Source: Kitasatospora sp. MAA4 (GTDB taxonomy: Bacteria; Actinomycetota; Actinomycetes; Streptomycetales; Streptomycetaceae). From it: a stretch of DNA of 64,000 nucleotides. The stretch covers positions 1-64,000 of the forward strand of contig NZ_JARZAI010000027.1 of assembly GCF_029893355.1 (NCBI RefSeq). The letters are read 5' to 3'. Shown piece by piece: positions 1 to 8,358 of the stretch (position 1 is its first letter; every line of letters starts with the position of its first letter). Made by a program: the position numbers and the translations under genes. A model generated the notes under the pieces. That model saw only the letters and a program-made list of their open reading frames with translations. It made no database searches and had not been told where the DNA came from.

Positions 1-70
1 GGAAGCTAAGCCTCACAGCGCCGATGGTACTGCAGGGGGGACCCTGTGGGAGAGTAGGACGCCGCCGAAC
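1..70 (+). rRNA. rrf: 5S ribosomal RNA, 3' part only
   Basis: The first 70 bases match the 3' half of an actinobacterial 5S rRNA as I remember it: GGAAGCTAAGCC, then GCCGATGGTACTGC, then GGGAGAGTAGGACGCCGCC. The 5' half lies outside the window. A strong hairpin terminator follows directly, so this is the end of an rRNA operon. The exact 3' end is uncertain by a few bases. Confidence 0.95.
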
Positions 71-79
71 AATCATTCC

Positions 80-116
80 AAAGAACCCCCATCCGCCCAG
101 CGGATGGGGGTTCTTT
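80..116 (+). terminator. rRNA operon terminator
   Basis: Perfect 16-bp inverted repeat (80-95 with 101-116) around a 5-base loop, with an A-rich left edge and TTCTTT right edge. It ends the rRNA operon and, being symmetric, can also stop transcription of the minus-strand roadblock operon that converges on it from 198. Confidence 0.93.
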
Positions 117-197
117 GCGTTTCCGAGCCTAAACGCCGCCGGCCCGGGGGCAATCCGCAGTTCGGATTGCCCCGGGCCGGTCGACGTCTGGCTCCGG

Positions 198-572
198 TCA
201 GACCTCCAGGTCGGCCTCGATGCGGGCCAGCTGGTGGCGGGCCATGGCCAGGTTCGCTCGGCGCTTGTCGAGGGCCATGTAGAGGAAGAGCCCCTTTCCG
301 GACCGACCGGTCAGCGGCCTGATCATGTGGTACTGGCTGCTCAGGGTGATCAGGATGTCCTCGATGCCGTCGTTCAGCCCGAGCATCTCCATCGTGCGCA
401 TCTTGGCACGTACGACGTCCGTGTTGCCGGCCGCGGCGACCGTCAGGTCCAGCCCGCCCGGTCCGTCCACGGTGCCCAGGGCCATTCCGCTGTTGTAGTC
501 CACCAGCGCGGCGCCGATGGCGCCCTCCACGGTGGTCATCGCCAGTCGGAGCGTCGTGTCCACGTCTGCCAT
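198..572 (-). CDS. roadblock/LC7 domain protein, third of its operon
   Basis: A 124-residue protein made of one roadblock/LC7 fold. In Streptomyces such proteins usually accompany small Ras-like GTPases in the cvn conservons and are thought to act as GTPase regulators or scaffolds. The sequence shows the usual pattern: a hydrophobic strand with VDYNSGMALG near the N-terminus, a middle stretch with ILITLSSQYHMIRPL, and a final amphipathic helix ending in ARIEADLEV. The ATG at 572 has GAGG about 10 bases upstream. It lies 57 bp after the preceding roadblock gene in the same direction and is the last gene before the rRNA terminator. No GTPase gene is present in this operon, so the partner is unknown. 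Confidence 0.85.
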   Translation of the reverse strand: MADVDTTLRLAMTTVEGAIGAALVDYNSGMALGTVDGPGGLDLTVAAAGNTDVVRAKMRTMEMLGLNDGIEDILITLSSQYHMIRPLTGRSGKGLFLYMALDKRRANLAMARHQLARIEADLEV

Positions 573-629
573 GGTCTGTCAGTCCTCATCTTCTCGGTCG
601 TCGGTCAAACGGTGCGGGGTCGTGCGGGG

Positions 630-1088
630 TCATGCTGATGGGTCGTCATGGGGAAGGGGCGGGCGGGGAGTCGGGCCGGCCAGCAGTGTGCCGATCCGTT
701 GGGCTGAGCGCCGGGACTCCAGGTGCAGGCGCCCGACGTTGACGTCCGGGTGGGCCAGCACGGTGAGTACGCAGACGGGCCCGGCCGCGTAGGTCGCCAC
801 ATAGCCGTTCTCGCCGCGGACCAGGGACTCCCGGAACTCCCCCTGGCCGGTGGCGTCGGCCAGGCGTTGGGCCAGACCCAGTGACGCGGCGGTCATCGCG
901 GCCAGGCCCTCGGGTTCGGTGTCGTGGGTGTCATGGACGATCAACAGACCGTCCATGCTGGCCACCAGACCACCTGCCAGATGTGGCACCCGGTTCTTGA
1001 GAGCTCGGAGCTCGGCCAGCAACTCGGTTTCCAGGGCGATCAGTTGCCTCCTTCCGGTGCGCTGTTTCAGCGCCCGCCTCATGGCCAT
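630..1088 (-). CDS. roadblock-like protein, second of its operon
   Basis: About 152 residues from the ATG at 1088; an ATG at 1082 is equally possible. A longer frame reaching 1214 would overlap the upstream gene by almost 100 bp and is not favoured. After a basic N-terminal helix (MRRALKQRTGRR) the sequence follows the roadblock pattern: SMDGLLIVHDTHD, a long alanine-rich helix, ENGYVATYAAGPVCVLTVLA, and a last helix with SRRSAQRIGTLL. It is more divergent than its two neighbours and has a proline-rich tail. No good ribosome site precedes 1088, which suggests translational coupling to the upstream gene ending at 1117. Confidence 0.75.
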   Translation of the reverse strand: MAMRRALKQRTGRRQLIALETELLAELRALKNRVPHLAGGLVASMDGLLIVHDTHDTEPEGLAAMTAASLGLAQRLADATGQGEFRESLVRGENGYVATYAAGPVCVLTVLAHPDVNVGRLHLESRRSAQRIGTLLAGPTPRPPLPHDDPSA

Positions 1089-1116
1089 GAGGAGGTGGCC
1101 GCGGACGGAGAGGAAG

Positions 1117-1989
1117 TCAAAGTCGAGCCTCCAGTGCGGTTCTGACCCGGTACAGCAGAGCGATGTCCGGGTCGTGGGCGGACAGCGGGGGAGACGGGCG
1201 TCGCAGCGCGGCACCCGGGGTACGGCGCTGGAGTCCGGCGACGGCGGTCGCGGGGAGCGGAGCGTCGAGCAGCGGGGAGGCGCCGGGCAGCGGGGTGGCG
1301 ACGAGTCCGGCGGCGGCCAGCCGGCGTACCTCGACCGTCGTGGAGAAGGCGGAGCGGCCCAGCAGGCGGGCGAGGTCCGCCGGGGTTCTTCGGCCGTCGG
1401 CGTGGTGCAGCAGCTCGCGCTGGCGCAGGCTGGTCCGGGACCGTCGGCGGGCAGCGGGCGCGGCCGGTACCACCGGGGCGGTGTCGACCTGCGGGCAGGG
1501 CCAGATCCGTTCCAGCAGATCCCGTCGCCGTACCGCCTCCCGCCGCAGCAGTCGCGCGCTGACCCCGTTCACCGGGCCGAGCCAGTGCCGCACGCCTGGC
1601 TCGAAGGAGGCGCCCGAGGTGGCCGTGGGCCGGGCGCCCAGGGTGAAGAACGCGGCGTCGTGCAGCGCGCCCAGGTGGCAGAGTTCCAGTTCGCCCTGGG
1701 TCAGGTGGCCCTGTTCGACCAGCATCCGGCCGACCCGGTGCTCGGCGCCGAAGGCACGGAGCGAAGCCCGCCAGGCGTCCGGCGGTATTCGGCCGCAGCG
1801 GGTCAGCAGCGCGTCCAGGCCGGTCGCGAGCTCGTTCTCGGCGTGCACGACGACGCCCGCTTCGAGGTAGACGGAGCCGCTCCCGCAGCGCACCGCACCG
1901 GTGGCCCGCCGTTCGGCCAGCCGCTCGACGGCCTCGCCCGGTGGCCCGCCCAGCGGCTCACCGACCGGTTCACCCGGCGTCTCGTTCAT
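1117..1989 (-). CDS. DUF4388/PATAN-like regulatory protein
   Basis: A 290-residue protein of unknown function. The N-terminal half (about residues 15-130) resembles DUF4388/PATAN-type domains found with signalling proteins: a glycine-rich strand pair with GSVYLEAGVVVHAEN and later VGRMLVEQGHLTQGELELC. The C-terminal half has an RQRELLHHADGRRTPADLARL segment followed by VRRLAAAGLV, which looks like a winged-helix-like repeat. Its ATG overlaps the stop of the upstream roadblock gene by 4 bp (ATGA), so the two are translationally coupled. It presumably integrates signals with the three roadblock proteins around it. Family assignment is from memory of pattern, not from a search. Confidence 0.65.
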   Translation of the reverse strand: MNETPGEPVGEPLGGPPGEAVERLAERRATGAVRCGSGSVYLEAGVVVHAENELATGLDALLTRCGRIPPDAWRASLRAFGAEHRVGRMLVEQGHLTQGELELCHLGALHDAAFFTLGARPTATSGASFEPGVRHWLGPVNGVSARLLRREAVRRRDLLERIWPCPQVDTAPVVPAAPAARRRSRTSLRQRELLHHADGRRTPADLARLLGRSAFSTTVEVRRLAAAGLVATPLPGASPLLDAPLPATAVAGLQRRTPGAALRRPSPPLSAHDPDIALLYRVRTALEARL

Positions 1990-2369
1990 CCCAGCACCAG
2001 CTCCTCCGCTATGGCCTGCAGGCGGAAGCGCGCGGTGGCCAGGTTCCCGACGGCGCGGTCGAGCCAGAGGTGCAGGGCGAGCCGGCTGTCGAAGACGGTG
2101 CCGACGAAGCAGAGCAGGTGGTAGCTGCGGTCGGACGTGACGATGATGTCCCGCACGGGTGTGCCGGCATCGTCCGGATCGGCGAAGGCGGGGCTCTCGG
2201 CGGCGGCGCGGACCAGGTCGGTCGCCTCCGCCGCGGTCGCCTCGTGGTCCCCGGTGGGGCTGTCGCCGGACGCCCCGAGCGTCAGGCCACTGCTCCAGTC
2301 GATGAGGCTCACGCCTCGCGCACCGGCAATCGTCATCGCCTGGGACAGGCATTCGTCGATACCCGGCAC
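1986..2369 (-). CDS. roadblock/LC7 domain protein, first of its operon
   Basis: About 127 residues with the roadblock pattern: ARGVSLIDWSSGLTLGAS, then PVRDIIVTSDRSYHLLCFV, and a closing helix with ATARFRLQAIAEELV. I chose the GTG at 2369 because GAAGGAG lies 5 bases upstream of it; a GTG at 2390 would add seven residues but has no ribosome site. It shares ATGA with the next gene. This is the first gene of a four-gene minus-strand operon (roadblock, DUF4388-like, roadblock, roadblock) that lacks the histidine kinase and GTPase of classical conservons. Confidence 0.82.
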   Translation of the reverse strand: MPGIDECLSQAMTIAGARGVSLIDWSSGLTLGASGDSPTGDHEATAAEATDLVRAAAESPAFADPDDAGTPVRDIIVTSDRSYHLLCFVGTVFDSRLALHLWLDRAVGNLATARFRLQAIAEELVLG

Positions 2370-2714
2370 ACGGGCTCCTTCGGAGGTCACGGCGGCTGGT
2401 CGGAGGGCGTGTGGGGCACGCGGCGACTGCTACACCGCGTCGCAGTCGCACCACGGAAGGCTACCGAGGGAGGTCCGATGAGACGAAAATGTCATTGGCA
2501 TATTCATGAACAGGTGTGACTTTTCGGCCATGGTCGCAGCATGGAGTCGGACCGAAACCGGCTGTCCGGGCCGATCTGCGATGAGTGCCGGATCGCCCAC
2601 CTGGGCAAGGACGTTGGCCGATTTGTGCGAGCGCGGCGCGGCCCGGTTGCACAGAAGCCCCGGACGGCGGCTACCGTCCGGGGCTTGTGGTCGAGCGATG
2701 AGAACGCGGCGGCG
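2370..2714. other. intergenic region upstream of the roadblock operon
   Basis: No gene is supported here apart from the terminator at 2655-2686. The stretch around 2480-2530 is clearly richer in A and T than its surroundings and probably carries the minus-strand promoter of the roadblock operon, but I cannot fix the boxes. A 13-codon plus-strand frame at 2478-2519 behind a GGGAGG site is mentioned under findings. Confidence 0.5.
2655..2686 (-). terminator. terminator of the acyltransferase gene
   Basis: Perfect 13-bp inverted repeat (2655-2667 with 2674-2686), six-base loop, starting AAGCCCCGG. It lies 28 bp beyond the stop of the minus-strand acyltransferase gene. Confidence 0.85.
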
Positions 2715-3503
2715 TCAGTTCCGGGCTGCCGCCTCGGCTGCCGCGGCGCGGCGGGCGGCCTTGGCTGCCGCCTCCTGCTCGTCCTCGGCCTCCGCGACCT
2801 CCAGCGTGGGCGCGGTGCCGCCGAGGTGGGCCGGCATCCACCAGGTGTCGTCCGGCCCGGTGGGCTTGGTCGGGTACATCTGCTGGGCCCGGTCGAGCAT
2901 CTCGGTCATCGCGGCGCGCAGGCGACGGGTGACCATCACCGGCTTGTCCCCGGGCTCCAGGTGGATCGGCTCGCCGATCATGATGATCACCGGGACGTGC
3001 CGCTTGGTGAGCGTCTTGGGCCGGCCCTTGGTCCAGAGCTGCTGGGTGCCCCAGAGGATGACCGGGAGCAGCGGGGTACCGGAGTCGGCGGCCATCCGGG
3101 CCGCGCCGGTCTTGAACTTCTTCAGCGTGAAGGAGCGGGAGATGGTGGCCTCCGGGAAGACACCGACCACCTCGCCCGCCCGCAGCGCGCGCACCGCCGC
3201 CTCGTACGCGGGCTGGCCGTCGGTCCGGTCGACCGGGATGTGCTTCATACCGCGCATCAGCGGGCCGGAGATCCGGTGCCGGAAGACCTCCTCCTTGGCC
3301 ATGAAGCGGGTCTTGCGCTTGGCGCCCTTCACCATGCCGAAGCCGGCGAAGAGGAAATCGAGATAGCTGATGTGATTGCTGACCAGGACGGCACCGCCGG
3401 AGGCCGGGACATGCTCCGCGCCGATAATCTTGATCTTGCAGTCGAGCGCACGAAAGACGGTCATCGCGGTTCGGATCACCGGCGGGTACACGAACTCTGC
3501 CAC
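2715..3503 (-). CDS. 1-acyl-sn-glycerol-3-phosphate acyltransferase family (PlsC-like)
   Basis: A 262-residue lysophospholipid acyltransferase that would transfer an acyl group to lysophosphatidate or a related glycerolipid at the membrane. Residues 41-50 hold the H-X4-D catalytic motif (NHISYLDF, His44 and Asp49), followed by PVDRTDG and FPEATIS, matching the family's acceptor-binding blocks (usually FPEGTRS). The C-terminus is an alanine- and glutamate-rich charged tail. The GTG at 3503 is preceded by AGGG six bases upstream; a longer frame to 3641 adds a low-complexity leader and is unlikely. It is transcribed alone and ends at a strong terminator. The conservative change of G to A in the FPEGT block is the only oddity. 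Confidence 0.88.
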   Translation of the reverse strand: MAEFVYPPVIRTAMTVFRALDCKIKIIGAEHVPASGGAVLVSNHISYLDFLFAGFGMVKGAKRKTRFMAKEEVFRHRISGPLMRGMKHIPVDRTDGQPAYEAAVRALRAGEVVGVFPEATISRSFTLKKFKTGAARMAADSGTPLLPVILWGTQQLWTKGRPKTLTKRHVPVIIMIGEPIHLEPGDKPVMVTRRLRAAMTEMLDRAQQMYPTKPTGPDDTWWMPAHLGGTAPTLEVAEAEDEQEAAAKAARRAAAAEAAARN

Positions 3504-3796
3504 GATCAGCCCTACTTCTTCCCACGGGCGCGAGCCCGGTGCGGCGGCACCCGCACGGTCGTGGCGGACCGGGCTCGGGGCGCGGCACGCCGCGGCTGCC
3601 ACGGGTGATTCTGTGACGATCGTCCCCCGAACGAGTGCCATCTGTCACCTGGGCGGCCCCCGCGGCGAGGAGAGCATCGTCACATCCCGGCCGCTCGGGC
3701 TGCGCGAAGTGGCCCGGCGGTGCTAACGGAGGCCGGCGGCATGCGGCGAACCGGCAGGTAGATCTCACACCCCGGGCCGTGCCGCACACTGTCCGT

Positions 3797-4120
3797 ATGG
3801 ATGACGCCGTGCTGCTGTCCGCCGCCGATCTCGGCGAGGGGGCCGGGTTGGGGGAGCGTGCGACGCTCGTCCAGTTCTCCACCGCCTTCTGCCAGCCCTG
3901 CCGGGCGACCCGCCGGATCCTGGCGGACGTCGCGGGGATGGTGGAGGGCGTCGAGCACGTCGAGATAGACGCCGAGCGGCGCCTCGAACTGGTCCGCCGG
4001 CTGGACATCCTGCGCACCCCGACGGTGCTGGTGCTGGACGCCTCCGGCAGGGTGGTGCGCCCGGCCTCCGGGCAGCCCCGCCGGGCCGACGTCATCGCCG
4101 CCCTGGCGCAGGCATTCTGA
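3797..4120 (+). CDS. thioredoxin-fold protein
   Basis: A compact 107-residue thioredoxin-like protein without a signal peptide, so cytoplasmic. The active site is FCQPCRAT with Cys32 and Cys35 (classical thioredoxin is WCGPC), and the cis-proline loop is visible as ILRTPTVLVLD. It would act as a dithiol reductant or a carrier of redox equivalents. The ATG at 3797 gives a family-length protein; no strong ribosome site is visible before it. It stands between the acyltransferase (divergent) and etfB, with no sign that it is co-transcribed with either. Confidence 0.85.
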   Translation: MDDAVLLSAADLGEGAGLGERATLVQFSTAFCQPCRATRRILADVAGMVEGVEHVEIDAERRLELVRRLDILRTPTVLVLDASGRVVRPASGQPRRADVIAALAQAF

Positions 4121-4200
4121 GCAGCGGTTTCCCGGTGGGTTGCGGGGCCGGTGGAGCCGAGAGCTTCGTCACAATGATCAGGCGGTAGAGCGCCCTGTTA

Positions 4201-4230
4201 TTGCGGGAAGATGTGGGCGACCGGTATTTA
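4201..4230 (+). promoter_or_regulatory. possible promoter of etfBA
   Basis: TTGCGG at 4201-4206 and TATTTA at 4225-4230 are separated by 18 bases, in a locally AT-richer part of the 268-bp gap before etfB. This fits a weak housekeeping (HrdB-type) promoter, which would leave a leader of roughly 150 bases. Prediction by eye only. Confidence 0.35.
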
Positions 4231-4388
4231 GATACTGACGAGTAACCAGAGCAGGATACTGCCGAGTATGCTGCCGGAAGTGCCGGTCGGGCAGCAGGAA
4301 TGCGCTGCCCGAAGCGGGTGGCGCTGCGTGCGCTCCCGTACGTTGCACCGCCGCAGCCGCCGGACGAGACCAGTACAGGAGACAGGCC

Positions 4389-5174
4389 GTGAGCTTGAGG
4401 ATCGTTGTCTGTGTGAAGTACGTGCCCGACGCGACCGGTGACCGTCGCTTCGCGGACGACACCACCACCGACCGGGAGGCCGTCGACGGCCTGCTGTCGG
4501 AGCTGGACGAGTACGGCGTGGAGCAGGCGCTCCGGATCGCCGAGGCCAATGGCGACGCCGAGGTGACCGTCCTCACCGTCGGTCCCGACGACGCCAAGGA
4601 CGCGCTGAAGAAGGCGCTGTCGATGGGTGCCGACAAGGCGGTCCACGTCAACGACGAGGACATCCACGGCACCGACGTGATCGGGACCTCCGCGATCGTC
4701 GCCAAGGCCCTGGAGAAGACCGGGTTCGACCTGGTCATCTGCGGTATGGCCTCCACCGACGGCACCATGGGCGTGCTGCCGGCCCTGCTGGCCGAGCGCC
4801 TGGGCCTGCCGCAGGTCACCCTGCTCTCCGAGGTCTCGGTGGAGGACGGCACGGTCAAGGGCCGCCGCGACGGCGACGCCGCGACCGAGCTGGTCGAGGC
4901 CGCGCTGCCGGCCGTCGTCTCGGTGACCGACCAGTCGGGCGAGGCCCGCTACCCGTCCTTCAAGGGCATCATGGCCGCCAAGAAGAAGCCGGTTCAGTCC
5001 TACGACCTGGACGACCTGGGCATCGAGGCGGACGAGGTCGGCCTGGCCGGTTCCTGGACCGCCGTGGAGACCATCACCGAGCGTCCGGCCCGTACCGCCG
5101 GAACGATCGTCAAGGACGAGGGCGAGGGTGGCAAGCAGCTCGCGGGCTACCTCGCCGACCAGAAGTTCATCTGA
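4389..5174 (+). CDS. etfB: electron transfer flavoprotein beta subunit
   Basis: A 261-residue ETF beta subunit, full family length. Together with EtfA it binds FAD and AMP and collects electrons from acyl-CoA dehydrogenases and similar enzymes for the respiratory chain. Visible signatures are the N-terminal VVCVKYVPD, DEYGVEQALRI, the adenine-nucleotide-binding ICGMASTDGTMGVLPALLAE block (residues about 117-136), and a C-terminal TITERPARTAGTIV segment. The start is a GTG with AGGAG eight bases upstream. etfA follows after 42 bp with its own AGGAG, and a long hairpin closes the pair, so etfB-etfA form a two-gene operon. Confidence 0.97.
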   Translation: MSLRIVVCVKYVPDATGDRRFADDTTTDREAVDGLLSELDEYGVEQALRIAEANGDAEVTVLTVGPDDAKDALKKALSMGADKAVHVNDEDIHGTDVIGTSAIVAKALEKTGFDLVICGMASTDGTMGVLPALLAERLGLPQVTLLSEVSVEDGTVKGRRDGDAATELVEAALPAVVSVTDQSGEARYPSFKGIMAAKKKPVQSYDLDDLGIEADEVGLAGSWTAVETITERPARTAGTIVKDEGEGGKQLAGYLADQKFI

Positions 5175-5216
5175 CCCCGCCGTCCGGACCTCACGTTCAA
5201 TCAGGAGTAACGAATC

Positions 5217-6179
5217 ATGGCTGAAATCCTGGTTCTCGTGGACCACGCCGACGGTGTGGTCCGCAAGCCCGCCCTCGAACTGCTGACCCTGGCCCGCCGC
5301 ATCGGCGAGCCCTCGGCGGTCGTGCTCGGTGCCGGCGCCGCTGCCGCCGACATCGCCGCCAAGGCCGCCGAGTTCGGCGCGGCCAAGGTGTACGTCGCCG
5401 ACGGCGCCGAGTTCGCCGACTACCTGGTGGTCCCGAAGGTGGACGCGCTGACCCAGATCGCCAAGGCGGCCGACGCCGCCGCGGTTCTGGTCACCTCGTC
5501 CGGCGAGGGCAAGGAGATCGCGGCCCGCGTCGCGCTCCGCCTGGGCTCCGGCATCCTCACCGACGCCGTCGACCTGGAGGCCGGCGACGGCGGTCCGGTC
5601 GCCACCCAGTCGGTGTTCGCCGCGTCCTTCCAGGTGAAGTCGAAGGTGTCGCACGGCGCCCCGGTCATCACCGTCAAGCCGAACGCCGTCGCCCCGGAGG
5701 CCGCCCCGGCCGCCGGCGCGGTCGAGAACGTCACCGTCGCGTTCACCGGCAACGCCGCCAAGGTCACCTCGCGCACCCCGCGGGTCGCCTCGGGCCGTCC
5801 CGAGCTGACCGAGGCCGCGATCGTGGTCTCCGGTGGCCGCGGCGTCGGCGAGGCGTCGGGCTTCCGGGTCGTCGAGGAGCTGGCCGACTCGCTCGGCGCG
5901 GCCGTCGGCGCCTCGCGTGCCGCCGTCGACGCCGGCTGGTACCCGCACAGCAACCAGGTCGGCCAGACCGGCAAGCAGGTCTCCCCGCAGCTGTACGTCG
6001 CGGCGGGCATCTCCGGCGCGATCCAGCACCGGGCCGGCATGCAGACCTCGAAGACGATCGTCGCGATCAACAAGGACGCCGAGGCGCCGATCTTCGAGCT
6101 GGTCGACTACGGCGTGGTCGGCGACCTGTTCCAGGTTCTGCCGCAGCTGACCGCCGAGGTCAAGGCGCGCAAGGGCTGA
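5217..6179 (+). CDS. etfA: electron transfer flavoprotein alpha subunit
   Basis: A 320-residue ETF alpha subunit. The C-terminal half holds the FAD-binding domain: [12 protein letters not shown] near residue 204, then the ETF-alpha signature [17 protein letters not shown] around 261-277, and [20 protein letters not shown]. It forms the heterodimer with EtfB encoded just upstream and passes electrons from flavin dehydrogenases to the quinone pool through an ETF dehydrogenase not seen in this window. The ATG at 5217 has CAGGAG ten bases upstream. A terminator hairpin follows 30 bp after the stop. Confidence 0.97.
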   Translation: MAEILVLVDHADGVVRKPALELLTLARRIGEPSAVVLGAGAAAADIAAKAAEFGAAKVYVADGAEFADYLVVPKVDALTQIAKAADAAAVLVTSSGEGKEIAARVALRLGSGILTDAVDLEAGDGGPVATQSVFAASFQVKSKVSHGAPVITVKPNAVAPEAAPAAGAVENVTVAFTGNAAKVTSRTPRVASGRPELTEAAIVVSGGRGVGEASGFRVVEELADSLGAAVGASRAAVDAGWYPHSNQVGQTGKQVSPQLYVAAGISGAIQHRAGMQTSKTIVAINKDAEAPIFELVDYGVVGDLFQVLPQLTAEVKARKG

Positions 6180-6208
6180 GCACCGCCTCCTGAGCACCGC
6201 CTGCCGTA

Positions 6209-6251
6209 CCGCAGGGCGTGATCCTTCTTACAGAAGGGTCGCGCCCTGCGG
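6209..6251 (+). terminator. terminator of etfBA
   Basis: Ten-bp perfect stem 6209-6218 with 6242-6251 (CCGCAGGGCG) enclosing a second inner stem CCTTCT/AGAAGG with a TAC loop. It separates the etf operon from the acyl-CoA synthetase gene. Confidence 0.85.
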
Positions 6252-6278
6252 CGTTGCGGCGGGTCGTAGAGTGCCCCC

Positions 6279-7682
6279 GTGGAACTGTTGACGGCACTTC
6301 AGGGCCGGTTCGGCGACAGCGCCGACGCACTGCGGATCGACGGACGGACGCTCTCGCGCGAGCAGCTGCTCGGGGCGGCTTCGGTGGTGGCCGGGCGGGC
6401 CGCGGGTGCCTCGGCGCTCGCGGTGGTGGCCCGGCCGACGCTGGAGAGCGTGGTGGCGATCGTCGGCGGGCTGCTGGCGGGCGTGCCGGTCGTCCCGCTG
6501 GCGCCCGACGCCGGGCCCGTCGAGCGCGACCACATCCTGCGCGACTCCGGCGCCGACCTGCTGGCCGGGGCGCCGGCCGACGCACTCGGGGCCCTCGCGG
6601 CGCTGCCGGTGGACCTCGCCGAGACCACCGGCGTCCGACACCCCGAGCCGTCCGGGGACCGCGCGGCCCTGGTGCTCTACACCTCCGGTACCACCGGGCC
6701 GCCCAAGGGCGTCCAGCTGTCGCGCGGCGCGCTGACGGCCGGACTGGACGCGCTGGCGGCGGCGTGGGACTGGACCTCCGAGGACACCCTGGTGCACGGC
6801 CTGCCGCTGTTCCACGTGCACGGCCTGGTGCTGGGCGTGCTGGGCGCGCTGCGCACCGGCAGCCGACTGGTGCACACCGGCCGGCCGACCCCCGCCGGCT
6901 ACGCCGAGGCCGGCGGCACGCTGTACTTCGGCGTCCCCACCGTGTGGTCGCGGATCGCCGCCGACGAAGCTTCGGCGCGCGCGCTGGCCGGCGCCCGGCT
7001 GCTGGTCTCGGGCAGCGCGCCGCTGCCGGTGCCCGTCTTCGAGCGCCTGGCCGCCGTCACCGGGCACGCGCCGATCGAGCGCTACGGCATGACCGAGACG
7101 CTGATCACGCTCAGCACCCGGGTGGACGGCGAGCGCCGGCCCGGCAGCGTCGGGCTGCCGGTGGACGGCGTGCGCACCCGGCTGGTCGGCGAGGACGGCG
7201 GCTCGGCCGTCCCCTCGGACGGTGAGAGCCTCGGCGAGCTCCAGGTCGCCGGGCCCACCCTCTTCGACGGCTACCTCGGCCGACCGGAGGCGAACGCCGA
7301 GGCCTGGACGCCCGACGGCTGGTTCCGCACCGGCGACGTCGCCATCATCGGCCCCGACGGATTCCACCGGATCGTCGGCCGCGCCTCGGTGGACGTGATC
7401 AAGAGCGGCGGCTACAAGATCGGCGCCGGCGAGGTCGAGGCCGCCCTGCGCGACCACCCCGCCGTCGCGGACGCCGCCGTGGTCGGCGCCCCGGACGCGG
7501 ACCTGGGCCAGCTGGTGGTGGCCTTCGTGATCCCCGACGGCCCGGTGACCGGCGACCAGCTGACGGCCTTCGTGGCCGAGCGGCTCTCCGTCCACAAGCG
7601 CCCGCGCCGGGTGGTCCTGGTCGACGAGCTGCCGCGCAACGCGCTGGGCAAGGTGCTGAAGAAGCGCCTGCTGGAGAGCTAA
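6279..7682 (+). CDS. matB: malonyl-CoA synthetase-like acyl-CoA ligase
   Basis: A 467-residue adenylate-forming enzyme that closely follows my memory of Streptomyces MatB (malonate + CoA + ATP to malonyl-CoA, AMP and PPi). Motifs in order: P-loop-like YTSGTTGPPKG near residue 133, the FHVHGLVLG block, ERYGMTET, GWFRTGDVAI and, near the C-terminus, KSGGYKIGAGEVE and the catalytic lysine in NALGKVLKK. Length is typical of the compact MatB branch. The start is GTG at 6279, a few bases after the etf terminator. Its stop overlaps the convergent FHA gene by 4 bp. Substrate is inferred from family similarity; another short dicarboxylate or fatty acid is possible. Confidence 0.85.
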   Translation: MELLTALQGRFGDSADALRIDGRTLSREQLLGAASVVAGRAAGASALAVVARPTLESVVAIVGGLLAGVPVVPLAPDAGPVERDHILRDSGADLLAGAPADALGALAALPVDLAETTGVRHPEPSGDRAALVLYTSGTTGPPKGVQLSRGALTAGLDALAAAWDWTSEDTLVHGLPLFHVHGLVLGVLGALRTGSRLVHTGRPTPAGYAEAGGTLYFGVPTVWSRIAADEASARALAGARLLVSGSAPLPVPVFERLAAVTGHAPIERYGMTETLITLSTRVDGERRPGSVGLPVDGVRTRLVGEDGGSAVPSDGESLGELQVAGPTLFDGYLGRPEANAEAWTPDGWFRTGDVAIIGPDGFHRIVGRASVDVIKSGGYKIGAGEVEAALRDHPAVADAAVVGAPDADLGQLVVAFVIPDGPVTGDQLTAFVAERLSVHKRPRRVVLVDELPRNALGKVLKKRLLES

Positions 7683-8242
7683 GTCCCAGCGAGGCGGAAG
7701 GCGAGGCCGCCGAAGGCGACCTGGTCGCCGGGGTGGACGGGGACGGCGCCGGTCACCCGGTGGCCGTTGACGTGCGTGCCGTTGGTGGAGCCGAGGTCGT
7801 AGAGCACCCAGCCGTCCGCCTCGCGGCGCAGCTCGGCGTGCGAGCGCGAGACCGAGGAGTCGGCCAGCCGCAGGTCGCTGCCGGGGGCGCGGCCGATCAG
7901 CAGGGCCTGCGGGCCGAGCCGGGGGAGCGTCAGGCCGGGCAGCCGCTCCGCCCGCCAGGCACTGCGCAGCCGGACGGCGAAGGCGGAGAGCCGTCCGACC
8001 GTGCGCAGCGCGCGGCGGGCGAGCGGCCCGTCGGCGGGGAGGTCGGCCAGCACGGCCTTGAGTTCGGCCCGGCTGCGGGCGGCGAGCACGAGCTCCATCC
8101 GGTGCATGAAGGTGTCGTGCGAGAGGCGGCCGTCCCCGGCGCCGTCGCGGAGCACGGCCAGCGCCTGCTCCCGCTCGGCCTCGGAGGGGCGCGCCGGCCA
8201 GGCGGGAGCTGCCGTACTGGTCCGAAACTCGGGAGAGGTCAC
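7679..8242 (-). CDS. DUF1707 and FHA domain protein
   Basis: A 187-residue cytoplasmic protein. Residues about 18-70 are a DUF1707 module (SEAEREQALAVLRDG, then RLSHDTFMHRM and AELKAVLADLP); residues about 105-185 are an FHA domain with the phosphothreonine-binding residues in GRAPGSDLRL, SVSRSHAELR and DLGSTNGTHVNG. FHA domains read phosphothreonine marks made by Ser/Thr kinases, so the protein is probably a partner in such signalling. No kinase gene is adjacent. It is convergent with the matB-like gene (4-bp overlap) and divergent from the ROK kinase. Confidence 0.92.
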   Translation of the reverse strand: MTSPEFRTSTAAPAWPARPSEAEREQALAVLRDGAGDGRLSHDTFMHRMELVLAARSRAELKAVLADLPADGPLARRALRTVGRLSAFAVRLRSAWRAERLPGLTLPRLGPQALLIGRAPGSDLRLADSSVSRSHAELRREADGWVLYDLGSTNGTHVNGHRVTGAVPVHPGDQVAFGGLAFRLAGT

Positions 8243-8358
8243 GGAGCTGATTGTCCGTCCGATCGGCTCGCGGTGTCCAGGCGCTGGTGGAGGCGGGTGC
8301 CGACGTAGCGCGGCGGGTAGGGTCGGCGGCCGGGAACGACGTAGCTGGAGGCGGGCGG

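Noticed and set aside
630-1214. Longer start of the second roadblock gene at 1214
   Set aside because: It would overlap the upstream coupled gene by about 100 bp and add a Cys/Arg-rich stretch unlike any roadblock protein.
4092-6197. A 701-codon minus-strand frame opposite etfB and etfA
   Set aside because: It is the antisense shadow of two certain genes; its protein is dominated by Gly, Asp, Arg and Leu runs typical of such shadows and shows no domain.
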